64,000 bases of DNA, from NCBI RefSeq assembly GCF_001663775.1, contig NZ_KV467169.1, positions 410,713 through 474,712 of the forward strand. Reading direction: 5' to 3'. The notes under the pieces are model-generated. The model had not been told where the DNA came from, made no database searches, and worked only from the letters and a program-made list of their open reading frames with translations. Positions 53,059 through 62,352 of this stretch are shown here, in pieces. This DNA is from Arthrobacter sp. B6. GTDB taxonomy: Bacteria; Actinomycetota; Actinomycetes; Actinomycetales; Micrococcaceae. The first letter of the stretch is position 1. Each line of letters opens with the position of its first letter. A program made the translations under genes and the position numbers.

Positions 53059-54675
53059 TCAGCCTGCCCCGGCTGTCCTCAGCGCGGCATTGAAGGCAGC
53101 GAGCCTGCTTATTTCCACTTCGACAGGTTCCACCACGAGTTCCTGGACCACCGCGGCCACTGCAGCGTTGAGCCTTTTTCGGGCCTTAGCCGCACGGGCG
53201 TTAGCTGCAGCCGCAGCGATGAACCGGCCGGTGATCGCCAGGAAGATTCCCAAGCCCACTCCCAAAGCGATCATCAGTGTGGGCACTGGCCATCCTTCGA
53301 CCCGGGGGACCTCCGGCACCGGCATCTGGAAATAGCCCAGGGCCGCGAGCCCGCCGAGCCAGCCGAGGCCTGCCACCACCGTAAGCAGCGCCAGCCACTG
53401 CACCACGTTGAACACGGCCCACCACCACGAATTTCGGTTGGCGGCCAGATCCGTTCCCGCAATGGCCTGGTCCAGGGCGTCAGGCAGGCGTTCCCTGCCC
53501 TCCCGCGCGGCGCCCCGGATGGCGGCCCGCCACGGCCCGGGCGCGCCCACACTGGCGGCGTCCGCGAATTCCCGTACCGCCGCATCCGCCCTGGCACGCT
53601 CGGGCGCACCGGCGGGCGGCAACGATGTCCGGTTCAGCTCAGATGGCGCCGCACTCCGGAGGTTGAGCCGGCGCAGCGGATCCGGCCGGAACCTGGAAAG
53701 CCAGCGCGTCACCGGCCAGCCTGTTCGCTTCACGGACTCAAGGCGGTAGGACTGGCGAACTGCCCGGACCACCACCGGCACGTTGGCTGCAACCGCCAGC
53801 TCATCAGTCAGCCGGGTCTTTGCTGCCGGCCGCACCCCCGCGGCTTCGCCCGCGCCGGAGACGCCGCTCAATTCCGCGGAGGCCTTGGTGAGGTCGGCAG
53901 CGAGGCGCTGCGACTGGGCCTTACGCTTCACCGCGACGCTTCGGATTGCCGCGCGGACCGCGTCCACTCCTGCCCCGGTCAATGCGGAGGCCGCAAGCAC
54001 CTGGACCCGGGCAAGCCCGTCCCGGGCAAGGATGGACCTCAGAGATTCGAGCACGGGCTGCACATCATCCTGCGGCAGACGGTCCACCTGGTTCAGGACC
54101 ACCAGCGTGACGGCCTCGTGGGAGGCCAGGCGTGTCAGGAAGTCGTTGTGCACAGCAGCGTCAGCATACTTCTGGGGATCAAGGACCCACACCAGGACAT
54201 CCACCAGGCCGACCATCCGCTGAACCACTTCGCGGTTGGACGCCTTGGTGGAATCGAAGTCCGGCAGGTCCAGGAGGATCAAGCCGGTTTCCTCATTGGC
54301 AAAGCCGTCTACAGCTGCGGCATGATGCCGGTTGCGGACCTCCAGCCAGTCCAGCAGGGGTTCGCTGCCCTCGGCTCCCCAGACCCCCGCCAAAGGTTCC
54401 GATGTCGTGGGGCGGCGGGCTGCCGCCGTCGCGATCTCAGCACCGCTGACCGCGTTGAAAAGGGAGGACTTGCCGCTGCCTGTGGCACCGAAGAATCCCA
54501 CCACCGTGTGGTCGCCCGAAAGTGACCGCCGTGAGCTGGCACGCTCAAGCACGTTGAACACTTCCTGGAGGGAGTTATCGGGCAGGACCCCTTCACCGAG
54601 TTCACGGGCGTCGCTGAGCGCCTGCAGCCGGCGGTCAAGCCTGGACGAATTCCGGGAGTCACTGTGGCGGCTCAT
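53059..54675 (-). CDS. Dynamin-like GTPase with two C-terminal membrane segments
   Basis: A 538-residue GTPase: G1 GATGSGKSS (63-71), G2 Thr in RRPTTSEP, G3 LLDLPDFDS, G4 NQVDRLP, then a helical region and two membrane segments (about 410-440 and 462-490), with a short Ala-rich tail. This layout is that of membrane-bound bacterial dynamin-like proteins such as Streptomyces DynA/DynB or the Ini proteins. Its ATG overlaps the stop of the upstream GTPase by four bases, so the two are expected to work as a pair at the membrane. Confidence 0.82.
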   Translation of the reverse strand: MSRHSDSRNSSRLDRRLQALSDARELGEGVLPDNSLQEVFNVLERASSRRSLSGDHTVVGFFGATGSGKSSLFNAVSGAEIATAAARRPTTSEPLAGVWGAEGSEPLLDWLEVRNRHHAAAVDGFANEETGLILLDLPDFDSTKASNREVVQRMVGLVDVLVWVLDPQKYADAAVHNDFLTRLASHEAVTLVVLNQVDRLPQDDVQPVLESLRSILARDGLARVQVLAASALTGAGVDAVRAAIRSVAVKRKAQSQRLAADLTKASAELSGVSGAGEAAGVRPAAKTRLTDELAVAANVPVVVRAVRQSYRLESVKRTGWPVTRWLSRFRPDPLRRLNLRSAAPSELNRTSLPPAGAPERARADAAVREFADAASVGAPGPWRAAIRGAAREGRERLPDALDQAIAGTDLAANRNSWWWAVFNVVQWLALLTVVAGLGWLGGLAALGYFQMPVPEVPRVEGWPVPTLMIALGVGLGIFLAITGRFIAAAAANARAAKARKRLNAAVAAVVQELVVEPVEVEISRLAAFNAALRTAGAG

Positions 54676-56474
54676 GCGCTGTCCGCCAGCCGGGCCAGCG
54701 AGCCGGCATGCGCGGCAAGCGTCCCGGGGGAGGCTTCATCACGCGCCGGCAGCCGGGAAAGGAACTTCTGCCGTTCGTCCTGCAACAGCCGCTGACAGCG
54801 GGCGTGAAGGTCCTCCCTCGCCTTTTCAGCCATGCGACGGACGGCATCCTCACCGAAGACGGCCTCGAGCAGCCTCTGGCCTACGACGGCGGTTCCGCCC
54901 GCCACACCGACCTCCAGCCCGGTCAGTCCCGCCGTCATGGAAAACACCACAATCATCAGGGCGGCACCGAGCCCGTTGATTCCAAAGGACAACCACCGTG
55001 CCTGCGTCCGCTTCCCCTGGCCCTCAGTGCGGATCAGGTCCATCAGTGCTTCCTGCCAAGCCCGGATCTCAGCCGCCGCCCGTTCCTCGAAGCCGGGGGT
55101 TGTTCCGGACAGGTCCTCGGACCCCAGGAGCTGGCGGCCCGCGGGATCGGTACGCCAGCGCTGGTCCGTATCCTCAGCGGCGTTGGCAGCCTCATCAACT
55201 ATGACGGCCTGCAAACCTGTTTCTATGGCCACTTCCACCCTCACGGCCGGGGCCGGTTCGCCACGGAAGAAGGCGCCCATCCGGTCACGGAACCGGCCGA
55301 CGTTCTGCTCCAGGGTCCGGAAGAACTCCCCGGTGCCTACGAAGTCCTGCCAGCGGGCAAGCACTTCCCCCCGCAGGAGCGCGCCGTCCTTCGTGGAATC
55401 GAGAATGCGGCCGGCGGCATCGCGGTAGGAGGTGACAGCAGCGGCCTCAAGGTTGTCCGCGGCGCGCTGTTGATCACGTAGGGCCTGGGCCAGTGCAGCA
55501 ACACGGCCGGCCAGCGCCCTGATGGTCCCGTTGAGTGTGCGTCGGGCGATGTCGGAACGGCCTGCGGCGTCCGCGGCCAGCTCCCCCAACCACGAACGCA
55601 GCGGGAGGACCGTGGAGGCAGGGAGCATGCCCAGCGGGTCCAGCATGGCCTCGGGAATGATGAACAGTTGCGCGGCGGCCAGTCCCTCCCTGTCCAGGAG
55701 GTTGCGCAGGTCCTCGCTGACTTCTGCTTCCGCCTCCGGCGGCACCCGGTCCAGAACCACGGCCACCATGATGTCCCGGGAGGCCGCATTCAGGAGCAGC
55801 TTCCACGGCACGGCGTCGGCGTAGCGGTTGGCCGTTGTGACAAAGATCCAAAGATCGGCAGCGGCAAGAAGTTGGGCTGCGAGCTTCCGGTTGTCGTCGG
55901 AGATGGAATCGACATCGGGGGCGTCCAGGACTGCGATTCCCGCCGGCACCGCCGAATCAGCCACTAGAACAAGGGAAGACATGGCTCCCGGGTCCGGGAT
56001 GGCGCCTGCGCGGCTGGCGGGCACCTGGCTGTTGGTTACGTATCCGCGGATCCGGCTCAAGCTGGGCAGCACACGCTGGCCTTCAAACCATGCCGCCTCC
56101 GAGGGGTGATGCAGCAGGATGGGCTGGCGGGTGGTGGGGCGGATGGCCCCGGATCGGGTCACTGGGTGGCCCACGAGACCGTTGACCAGCGTCGACTTGC
56201 CGGCACCGGTGGAACCTCCGACGACTGCCAGGAGCGGGGCATCGAGGCTGCGGTACCGAGGAAGAATGTAGTCATCCAGTTGGGCTACGGCCTGGCCGAG
56301 CTCGCGGCGTGCCTGCTCAGCGTCCGGCAGGGCAAGCGGCAGTGCTGCGGCCGCCAGGTCAGCGCGCACTTCTTCCAACAACGCCACTGCTGCCAATCCA
56401 GGCGCCGCCGGCTGCGAATGAAGCGGGTCGTTTTGCTCGTTCCGGGAGGTCACAGCAACATCATGCCAGTTCAT
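54672..56474 (-). CDS. Dynamin-like GTPase, partner of the downstream GTPase
   Basis: A 600-residue GTPase with G1 GGSTGAGKS (86-94), the G2 threonine in RPTTRQP, G3 LDAPDVDS and a less clear G4 (VLDRVPPE where NKxD is expected). A long helical middle follows, then two membrane-spanning stretches (about 500-545; ALMIVVFSMTAGLTGL and GTAVVG), and a basic C-terminal tail. The missing standard G4 suggests altered nucleotide binding. In Streptomyces, paired dynamins stabilise division septa; the same role here is inference. It is preceded by the tRNA terminator. Confidence 0.8.
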   Translation of the reverse strand: MNWHDVAVTSRNEQNDPLHSQPAAPGLAAVALLEEVRADLAAAALPLALPDAEQARRELGQAVAQLDDYILPRYRSLDAPLLAVVGGSTGAGKSTLVNGLVGHPVTRSGAIRPTTRQPILLHHPSEAAWFEGQRVLPSLSRIRGYVTNSQVPASRAGAIPDPGAMSSLVLVADSAVPAGIAVLDAPDVDSISDDNRKLAAQLLAAADLWIFVTTANRYADAVPWKLLLNAASRDIMVAVVLDRVPPEAEAEVSEDLRNLLDREGLAAAQLFIIPEAMLDPLGMLPASTVLPLRSWLGELAADAAGRSDIARRTLNGTIRALAGRVAALAQALRDQQRAADNLEAAAVTSYRDAAGRILDSTKDGALLRGEVLARWQDFVGTGEFFRTLEQNVGRFRDRMGAFFRGEPAPAVRVEVAIETGLQAVIVDEAANAAEDTDQRWRTDPAGRQLLGSEDLSGTTPGFEERAAAEIRAWQEALMDLIRTEGQGKRTQARWLSFGINGLGAALMIVVFSMTAGLTGLEVGVAGGTAVVGQRLLEAVFGEDAVRRMAEKAREDLHARCQRLLQDERQKFLSRLPARDEASPGTLAAHAGSLARLADSA

Positions 56475-56538
56475 TCGAGGCCCGGTACCGTTCCGGCGGG
56501 CTCCGGCAATGCAGGCCCTGGATCATCAGCACAACAAA

Positions 56539-56568
56539 AATGGTCCCGGGCATCAGCCCGGGACCATT
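56539..56568 (-). terminator. Intrinsic terminator of the tRNA-Glu gene
   Basis: A 12-bp perfect stem (56539-56550 and 56557-56568) with a six-base loop is followed on the minus strand by TTTTTGTTG. It lies seven bases after the tRNA-Glu 3' end. This is a textbook rho-independent terminator. Confidence 0.93.
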
Positions 56569-56574
56569 CCTTGG

Positions 56575-56647
56575 TGACCCCAGCGGGATTCGAACCCGCG
56601 TTACCGCCGTGAGAGGGCAGCGTACTAGGCCGCTATACGATGGGGCC
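56575..56647 (-). tRNA. tRNA-Glu (anticodon CTC)
   Basis: 73 bases. The acceptor stem is GGCCCCA/TGGGGTC; the anticodon loop in GCCCTCTCACGGC reads CTC; the T loop is GGTTCGAATCC. Discriminator is A and an encoded CCA follows (56572-56574). G1-C72 pairing differs from the tRNA-Gln next to it. Confidence 0.97.
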
Positions 56648-56778
56648 GCGTACTTCCTTGAACCGCATCTCTGCCGTTCAGGCTAAGTGAGTATTTCATA
56701 CACCCAGCCACTGTTTCAAATCGGCTGAACCGGCTTGAAACCCCTGATTTTCCGCAGGAATCCGTGGATTTATCAGAG

Positions 56779-56850
56779 CTGGGATACCAGGACTCGAACC
56801 TAGAATGACGGTACCAGAAACCGTAGTGTTGCCAATTACACCATATCCCA
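56779..56850 (-). tRNA. tRNA-Gln (anticodon CTG)
   Basis: 72 bases. Acceptor stem is TGGGATA/TATCCCA with a U1-A72 first pair; anticodon stem ACGGT/ACCGT with loop TTCTGGT, anticodon CTG; T arm GGTTCGAGTCC. CCA is not encoded. The U1-A72 pair is a recognition element for the GatCAB amidotransferase, fitting a route in which GltX charges this tRNA with glutamate first. Confidence 0.96.
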
Positions 56851-56915
56851 ATGGAACTTTCGGGCCGGATCCGCAGGTCTAAACCAGCGCTCCCGGCGCC
56901 TCAGCACGAGTAATT

Positions 56916-56944
56916 ACTTTACCCGAGACTTTTCCAGCGCACAA
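56916..56944 (-). promoter_or_regulatory. Promoter for tRNA-Gln
   Basis: On the minus strand TTGTGC (56944-56939), a 17-base spacer and TAAAGT (56921-56916). The start would be near 56909, about 58 bases before the tRNA. The rest of the 528-base region between the GTPase and HAD genes holds only the two tRNAs and the terminator; a weaker TTGAAA-n18-AATACT before tRNA-Glu may add a second promoter. Confidence 0.6.
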
Positions 56945-57002
56945 ATCGGTCAGCGGTTATGTGGGTCACACCTGGCCGACGGCGGGGACATGCCTGCCGG
57001 GG

Positions 57003-57743
57003 TCAGGCAATTAACCCATTGAGGGAAGTGACTTCGTGGCCTGCATAGCCCTGCCGGGGCTCCCCCACCCTGTTGAGCCACACTCCCAACAGTCCAGCCG
57101 CCGTCGAACCCTCCGCGTCCAGCATCCGGTTGTCTCCGACGTACAGGGTGTCCGCGGGGAGTGTGCCAAGGAGGCGGACGCCCTCCAGGTAAATCGCCGG
57201 CTCCGGCTTGGCCACGCCAACAGTGTCGGTGCCCACCAGGCGTTTGATCCGGTCCAGGCCGGCACCGTCCAGCTTGGCCCGCTGGTAGTCGTGGACGTTG
57301 TTGCTCACGGCGCCATAGGGAATACCGGCAGCATCAAGGGCGTCGAGGATTGGGACAACGTCCTCGAAGGCCCTGACATAGGAGGGCTGGAGGCGCCCGT
57401 AGGCGGACAGCCACTGGTGCGCCTCCTCGCCGTCAGCGAGGTCCACGCCGAAGTGCCCCAGGGCCGCGCGCCCGCGGAGCAGCCTCTGGTCGTTGAACGT
57501 CAGCTCACCGGCCAGGTAGCGGTCGTAGTAGTGGGTGGTTTCGTGGGTGAAGATCCTGCCGAACCGGTCCCACCCGGCCTGATCCAGGCCGGGCAGGAGG
57601 TGCTCGCTGACCTCGCGCAGGGCTGTGGTCATGGCGTACTCGAGGTCCACCAGGGTGTCGTCTATGTCGAACAGGACTCCCCTGATGGTGCCGAACGGCG
57701 TCCTCAAGGAGCCGTCAGCCAGCTGGCCGGGAGACGTCGCCAT
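57003..57743 (-). CDS. HAD-family hydrolase
   Basis: A 246-residue haloacid-dehalogenase-type phosphatase. Motif I is VLFDIDDTLVDLE (about 24-36) with both Asp; motif II Ser/Asn in AVSNNVHD; motif III Lys in VGVAKPEPAIY; motif IV YVGDNRMLDAEG. The cap between motifs I and II is helical, so a small phosphorylated metabolite is the likely substrate. The ATG overlaps the gltX stop by one base (TGATG), so it is co-translated with gltX. Confidence 0.9.
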   Translation of the reverse strand: MATSPGQLADGSLRTPFGTIRGVLFDIDDTLVDLEYAMTTALREVSEHLLPGLDQAGWDRFGRIFTHETTHYYDRYLAGELTFNDQRLLRGRAALGHFGVDLADGEEAHQWLSAYGRLQPSYVRAFEDVVPILDALDAAGIPYGAVSNNVHDYQRAKLDGAGLDRIKRLVGTDTVGVAKPEPAIYLEGVRLLGTLPADTLYVGDNRMLDAEGSTAAGLLGVWLNRVGEPRQGYAGHEVTSLNGLIA

Positions 57744-59257
57744 CAGCCGCGGAAGGTGCGGAGCCGGGCAAGGGAAGAGTCCTTGCCGAGGATGACCATC
57801 GACTCGAACAGGGGCGGCGAGATCCGGCGTCCGGAGATCGCGGTGCGTACGGGACCGAAAGCCAGCCGCGGCTTGATTCCCAGGTCCTCCACGAGGGCCT
57901 GCTTCAAGGCCGTCTGGATGTTCTCCGGGTTCCAGTCCTCGACGGGCTCCAGTGCCGCAATGGCAGCGTCCAGGACGTCGGTGAGGTTCTCCGGCAGGCC
58001 CTTTCGGGCGTCGTCGGCGATGTCGATGGCATCGTCGGCTTTGAAAAGGAAGCCGAGCATCTCCGGCGCCTCACCCAGCAGCGTGATGCGTTCCTGGATC
58101 AGGGGTGCGGCTTCAGTGAGGATTTCCTGCTGGCGTGCCGTGGGCTGGTCCCCCACAAAGCCGGCAGCCTGCAGGTACGGGACCAGCCGGTTCCGGAAGT
58201 CTTCCGGGTTGAGCATGCGGATGTGGGTCCCGTTGATGGCCTCCGCCTTTTTGATGTCGAACCGCGCCGGGTTGGCGAGGACATCCTGGACGTCGAAGTA
58301 TTCGATCAGCTGGTCCACGGTGAAGATGTCCTCGTCGGCAGAAAGGCTCCAGCCCAGCAGGGAGAGGTAGTTCAGCAGGCCTTCGGGAATGAATCCGCGG
58401 TCGCGCAGGAGGAACAGGTTGGACTGCGGGTCACGCTTGGACAGTTTCTTATTGCCCTCCCCCATCACGTATGGGAGGTGGCCAAAGAGCGGCAGGTAGC
58501 TGGCGACGCCGATTTCCATGAGGTAGCGGATCAGCACCACCTGGCGGGGGGTTGAGGAAAGGAGATCCTCGCCGCGCAGCACGTGCGTGATCCCCATCAG
58601 GGCGTCGTCCACCGGGTTTACCAGCGTGTACAGCGGTGAACCGTCGGCGCGGACAATGACGTAGTCCGGTATGCTTCCGGCTTTGAACGTTATGTCGCCC
58701 CGGACCAGGTCGGTGAAAACGACGTCCTCGTCAGGCATCCGGACGCGCAGTACAGGCTCGCGGCCCTCGGCCTTGAACGCCGCGAGCTGCTCTGCGCTGA
58801 GTTCACGGTCGAAGTTGTCGTAGCCCAGCTTGGGGTCACGGCCGGCGGCACGGTGGCGCGCCTCGACTTCCTCCGGGGACGAGTAGCACTCGTAGGCGTA
58901 GCCGGCATCCAGGAGCTTGGCTACGACGTCCTTGTAGAGGTCCAGCCGCTGCGACTGCCGGTACGGCTCGTGCGGGCCGCCGACCTCCACGCCCTCTTCC
59001 CAGGTGATCCCCAGCCACTTCAGGGCCTCCAGCAGCTGCTGGTAGCTCTCTTCCGAATCGCGTGCTGCATCCGTGTCCTCGATGCGGAACACAAACGTGC
59101 CCTTGGTGTGCTTGGCGTGGGCCCAATTGAAGAGGGCCGTCCGGATCAGGCCAACGTGCGGCGTTCCCGTGGGTGACGGGCAAAACCGGACCCGCACGGG
59201 GGTGTCGGCGGTAACAGACGGGATGGAGGCAGAGTTCGACGCGGAAGCAGTAGTCAT
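57743..59257 (-). CDS. gltX: Glutamyl-tRNA synthetase
   Basis: GltX charges tRNA-Glu and, in organisms without GlnRS, also tRNA-Gln with Glu for later amidation by GatCAB. The 504-residue protein has the HIGH-type motif HVGL (34-37) in FCPSPTGTPHVGLIRT and the KMSKS-type KLSKR. The ATG at 59257 has GGAG upstream; the frame is open 65 more codons without conservation. It is close to genes for tRNA-Glu and tRNA-Gln, on the same strand. No GlnRS gene is in the window. Confidence 0.96.
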   Translation of the reverse strand: MTTASASNSASIPSVTADTPVRVRFCPSPTGTPHVGLIRTALFNWAHAKHTKGTFVFRIEDTDAARDSEESYQQLLEALKWLGITWEEGVEVGGPHEPYRQSQRLDLYKDVVAKLLDAGYAYECYSSPEEVEARHRAAGRDPKLGYDNFDRELSAEQLAAFKAEGREPVLRVRMPDEDVVFTDLVRGDITFKAGSIPDYVIVRADGSPLYTLVNPVDDALMGITHVLRGEDLLSSTPRQVVLIRYLMEIGVASYLPLFGHLPYVMGEGNKKLSKRDPQSNLFLLRDRGFIPEGLLNYLSLLGWSLSADEDIFTVDQLIEYFDVQDVLANPARFDIKKAEAINGTHIRMLNPEDFRNRLVPYLQAAGFVGDQPTARQQEILTEAAPLIQERITLLGEAPEMLGFLFKADDAIDIADDARKGLPENLTDVLDAAIAALEPVEDWNPENIQTALKQALVEDLGIKPRLAFGPVRTAISGRRISPPLFESMVILGKDSSLARLRTFRG

Positions 59258-59366
59258 AGTGGCTCCAACTTTACCGCCTGCCGAATGTCCTGCCGCCTCC
59301 CGCCCCGGCACCCGTCGGCGGGCGTGCACTACGGCTGTCTGGACGGAAGATTGGCCGCGCGAATGG

Positions 59367-60143
<777 letters not shown>

Positions 60144-60184
60144 GGTTCCCAGCCTACAGTCTCCTGCCCGGGTGGCCGGCAGCC

Positions 60185-60988
60185 TCAGCCGTCGGCGGCG
60201 CATCCACGGAGGTAGTCGAGTTGCGCCGCAACAGACATTTCCGCCGCGCGCCGCACTGAGGGTCCGACGTCGGAATACACTGCGTCGGCGACGTCGCCGA
60301 CGGCGGCATCGCGGCCCAGCCGGTCCAGCGCCGACCGGATCTGGTCCAGCCGCTCCTGGCGGTGGCTGCGGTAGGCACGGACGATCGCCTCCAGGGAAGG
60401 CAGCACCGGACCGTGGGCCGGCAGGACCGTGGCGGCCCCCAGAGCCTCAAGCCTGTCCAGGGAAGCCAGATAATCGCCGAGCGTCCCGTCAGGGTAATCC
60501 AGCATGGTGGTGCCGCGTCCCAGGACCGTGTCACCGGTCAGGACAGAACCCTGCGGGCCGTCGGCGGGGAGGTGGAAGCACACGGAATCGGAGGTGTGCC
60601 CGGGGGTGACCAGGACCCGGATGTCCAGGCCCGCTGCCCGGATGGTCCCACCGTTGACCAGCGGAGCCCCGCCGCCATGGCAGTGGGCGGGGTCGGCGGC
60701 CCGCACCGGGGCGCCCGTCAGCTCATGCAGCCTGGCTGAACCGGCGGTGTGGTCAGCGTGCCGGTGCGTGACAAGGATAAGTTCGAGGCGGCCGGCCGCC
60801 GCAAGCGCCTGGAGATGGGCTTCGTCGGCGGGGCCAGGGTCCACCACGACGGCCTCCGGGCTGCCGGCGGCCCGCAGGACGTAGGAATTGGTGCCCTCCA
60901 GGCTCATTGGCCCCGGGTTGGGAGCCAGAATGAACTGCGTCAGGGCAGAACTGCGCAGCAGGACGGGGCCGGAAGCTGAAGTCACCAT
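60185..60988 (-). CDS. MBL-fold metallo-hydrolase
   Basis: A 267-residue beta-lactamase-fold hydrolase of the glyoxalase II / RNase Z-like group. The zinc motif THRHADHTAGS (HxHxDH) is near residue 77, with later His ligands in VTPGHTSDSVCF and LPAHGPVL and the Asp in LTGDTVLG. The C-terminal helical part (about 210-265) is typical of LACTB2-like endoribonuclease relatives. AAAGATGGG precedes ATG 60988. It is 41 bases before the FAH gene, so they may share a transcript. Confidence 0.87.
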   Translation of the reverse strand: MVTSASGPVLLRSSALTQFILAPNPGPMSLEGTNSYVLRAAGSPEAVVVDPGPADEAHLQALAAAGRLELILVTHRHADHTAGSARLHELTGAPVRAADPAHCHGGGAPLVNGGTIRAAGLDIRVLVTPGHTSDSVCFHLPADGPQGSVLTGDTVLGRGTTMLDYPDGTLGDYLASLDRLEALGAATVLPAHGPVLPSLEAIVRAYRSHRQERLDQIRSALDRLGRDAAVGDVADAVYSDVGPSVRRAAEMSVAAQLDYLRGCAADG

Positions 60989-61128
60989 CCCATCTTTGCA
61001 CCGACAGCAGCACGGCCAAATCCGACGTGGCCACAAAGAACGACGGCGACTGCCCGGCACCATGCCCAACCTGGAGCACTCGCCGGCCAACCGCCGTCGT
61101 ACTTTTCTTTACTGTGCTGTATGCCCGG

Positions 61129-62241
61129 CTAGGCCAGACGGGTCAGCCAGCCGTGGGTGTCCGGGACCGCGCCGGTCTGGATGCCCAGCAACTGCTCCCG
61201 GATGGCCATGGTGGTCTCCCCCGCCTTGGCGTCGTCGGAGCCGATGAACTCCGTGGCGTCCTTGAGCACGCCGATGGGGGTGATGACGGCTGCGGTGCCG
61301 CACGCAAACACCTCCGTGATCTCACCGGAGGCAACGCCGTCGCGCCACTCGTCCAGGGTGATCTTACGTTCGGCAACTTCCCGTCCCATGTCTTTGGCAA
61401 CCTGGATGACGGACATCCTGGTAATGCCTTCCAGGATGGTGCCGGTAAGCGCGGGAGTGGCCAGGGAGCCGTCCTTCATGACAAAGAAGACGTTCATGCC
61501 GCCCAGCTCTTCAATGGCGTCGTCATTGAACTGGTCCAGGAACAGCACCTGCTTGCAGCCGTTGGCCTCGGCCTCCTGCTGCGCAATGAGCGAGGCCGCA
61601 TAGTTGCCGCCGCACTTTGCCGCACCGGTGCCGCCGCGGCCAGCGCGGGCGTACTCGCGGGAAATCCAGATGGAGACGGGCTTCAGCTCGCCGCCGAAAT
61701 AATTGCCGGCCGGAGAGGCAATGACGCGGAACGACACCTCCCGCGCCGCCCTGACACCGAGGAAAGCCTCGGTGGCGATCATGAACGGGCGCAAGTAAAG
61801 GGCCTCGCCGTCGCCGGCGGGAACCCATTCCTTGTCCGCCAGGACCAGCTCGCGGATGGCGCCGAGGAAGTACTCCGCCGGAAGCTCCGGCAGGGCCAGC
61901 CGGCGGGCCGACTTGTTGAGGCGGGCGGCGTTGGCCTCCGGGCGGAAGGTCCAGATGGAACCGTCCGCGTGGCGGTAAGCCTTGAGTCCTTCGAAGATCT
62001 CCTGCCCGTAGTGCAGGACCGCAGCGGACGGATCCAGCGAGATAGGTCCGTAAGCCTCGATCCGGGCGTCGTGCCAGCCGCCCACACCATGCTCGTCGAC
62101 GCTGTAGTCGACGACGGCGGTGTGGTCGGTGAAGTGGTTGCCGAAACCTGGGTTTGCCAGGATGGCTGCACGCTCTTCAGCTGACTTCGGGGTGGCCGAG
62201 GGCTGCTGGTTGAATTCGACGCCATGGGCAGTCTGAGTCAT
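61129..62241 (-). CDS. ilvE: Branched-chain amino acid aminotransferase
   Basis: IlvE does the last step of leucine, isoleucine and valine synthesis. The 370-residue class IV PLP enzyme has the PLP lysine K209 in GAAKCGGNYAASL, FEGLKAYRHADG and EVFACGTAAVITP. It lies 111 bases after leuB. No copy of the leu palindrome was found before it, so it may not share leuB control, or may be read through from leuB. Confidence 0.96.
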   Translation of the reverse strand: MTQTAHGVEFNQQPSATPKSAEERAAILANPGFGNHFTDHTAVVDYSVDEHGVGGWHDARIEAYGPISLDPSAAVLHYGQEIFEGLKAYRHADGSIWTFRPEANAARLNKSARRLALPELPAEYFLGAIRELVLADKEWVPAGDGEALYLRPFMIATEAFLGVRAAREVSFRVIASPAGNYFGGELKPVSIWISREYARAGRGGTGAAKCGGNYAASLIAQQEAEANGCKQVLFLDQFNDDAIEELGGMNVFFVMKDGSLATPALTGTILEGITRMSVIQVAKDMGREVAERKITLDEWRDGVASGEITEVFACGTAAVITPIGVLKDATEFIGSDDAKAGETTMAIREQLLGIQTGAVPDTHGWLTRLA

Positions 62242-62352
62242 GGTTCCTCCACGATCGGCTGCCTGTGGACGTGGTTCATCCTTGAACCCCAGGGCAGCAT
62301 TTGGTGATTCGAAACTAGCTTACGCCGGTTAACCGAGCCGCAAGGGCACGGC

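Noticed and set aside
53053..54525. 490-codon plus-strand open frame opposite the dynamin-like gene
   Set aside because: Antisense to a GTPase with intact G motifs; composition is that of a shadow frame.
56575..56850. tRNA genes as attachment sites for a genomic island
   Set aside because: No integrase nearby and no repeated tRNA 3' end in the window; flanking genes are core.
57036..58370. 444-codon plus-strand open frame across the HAD and gltX genes
   Set aside because: Spans two real genes on the other strand and has no recognisable domain.
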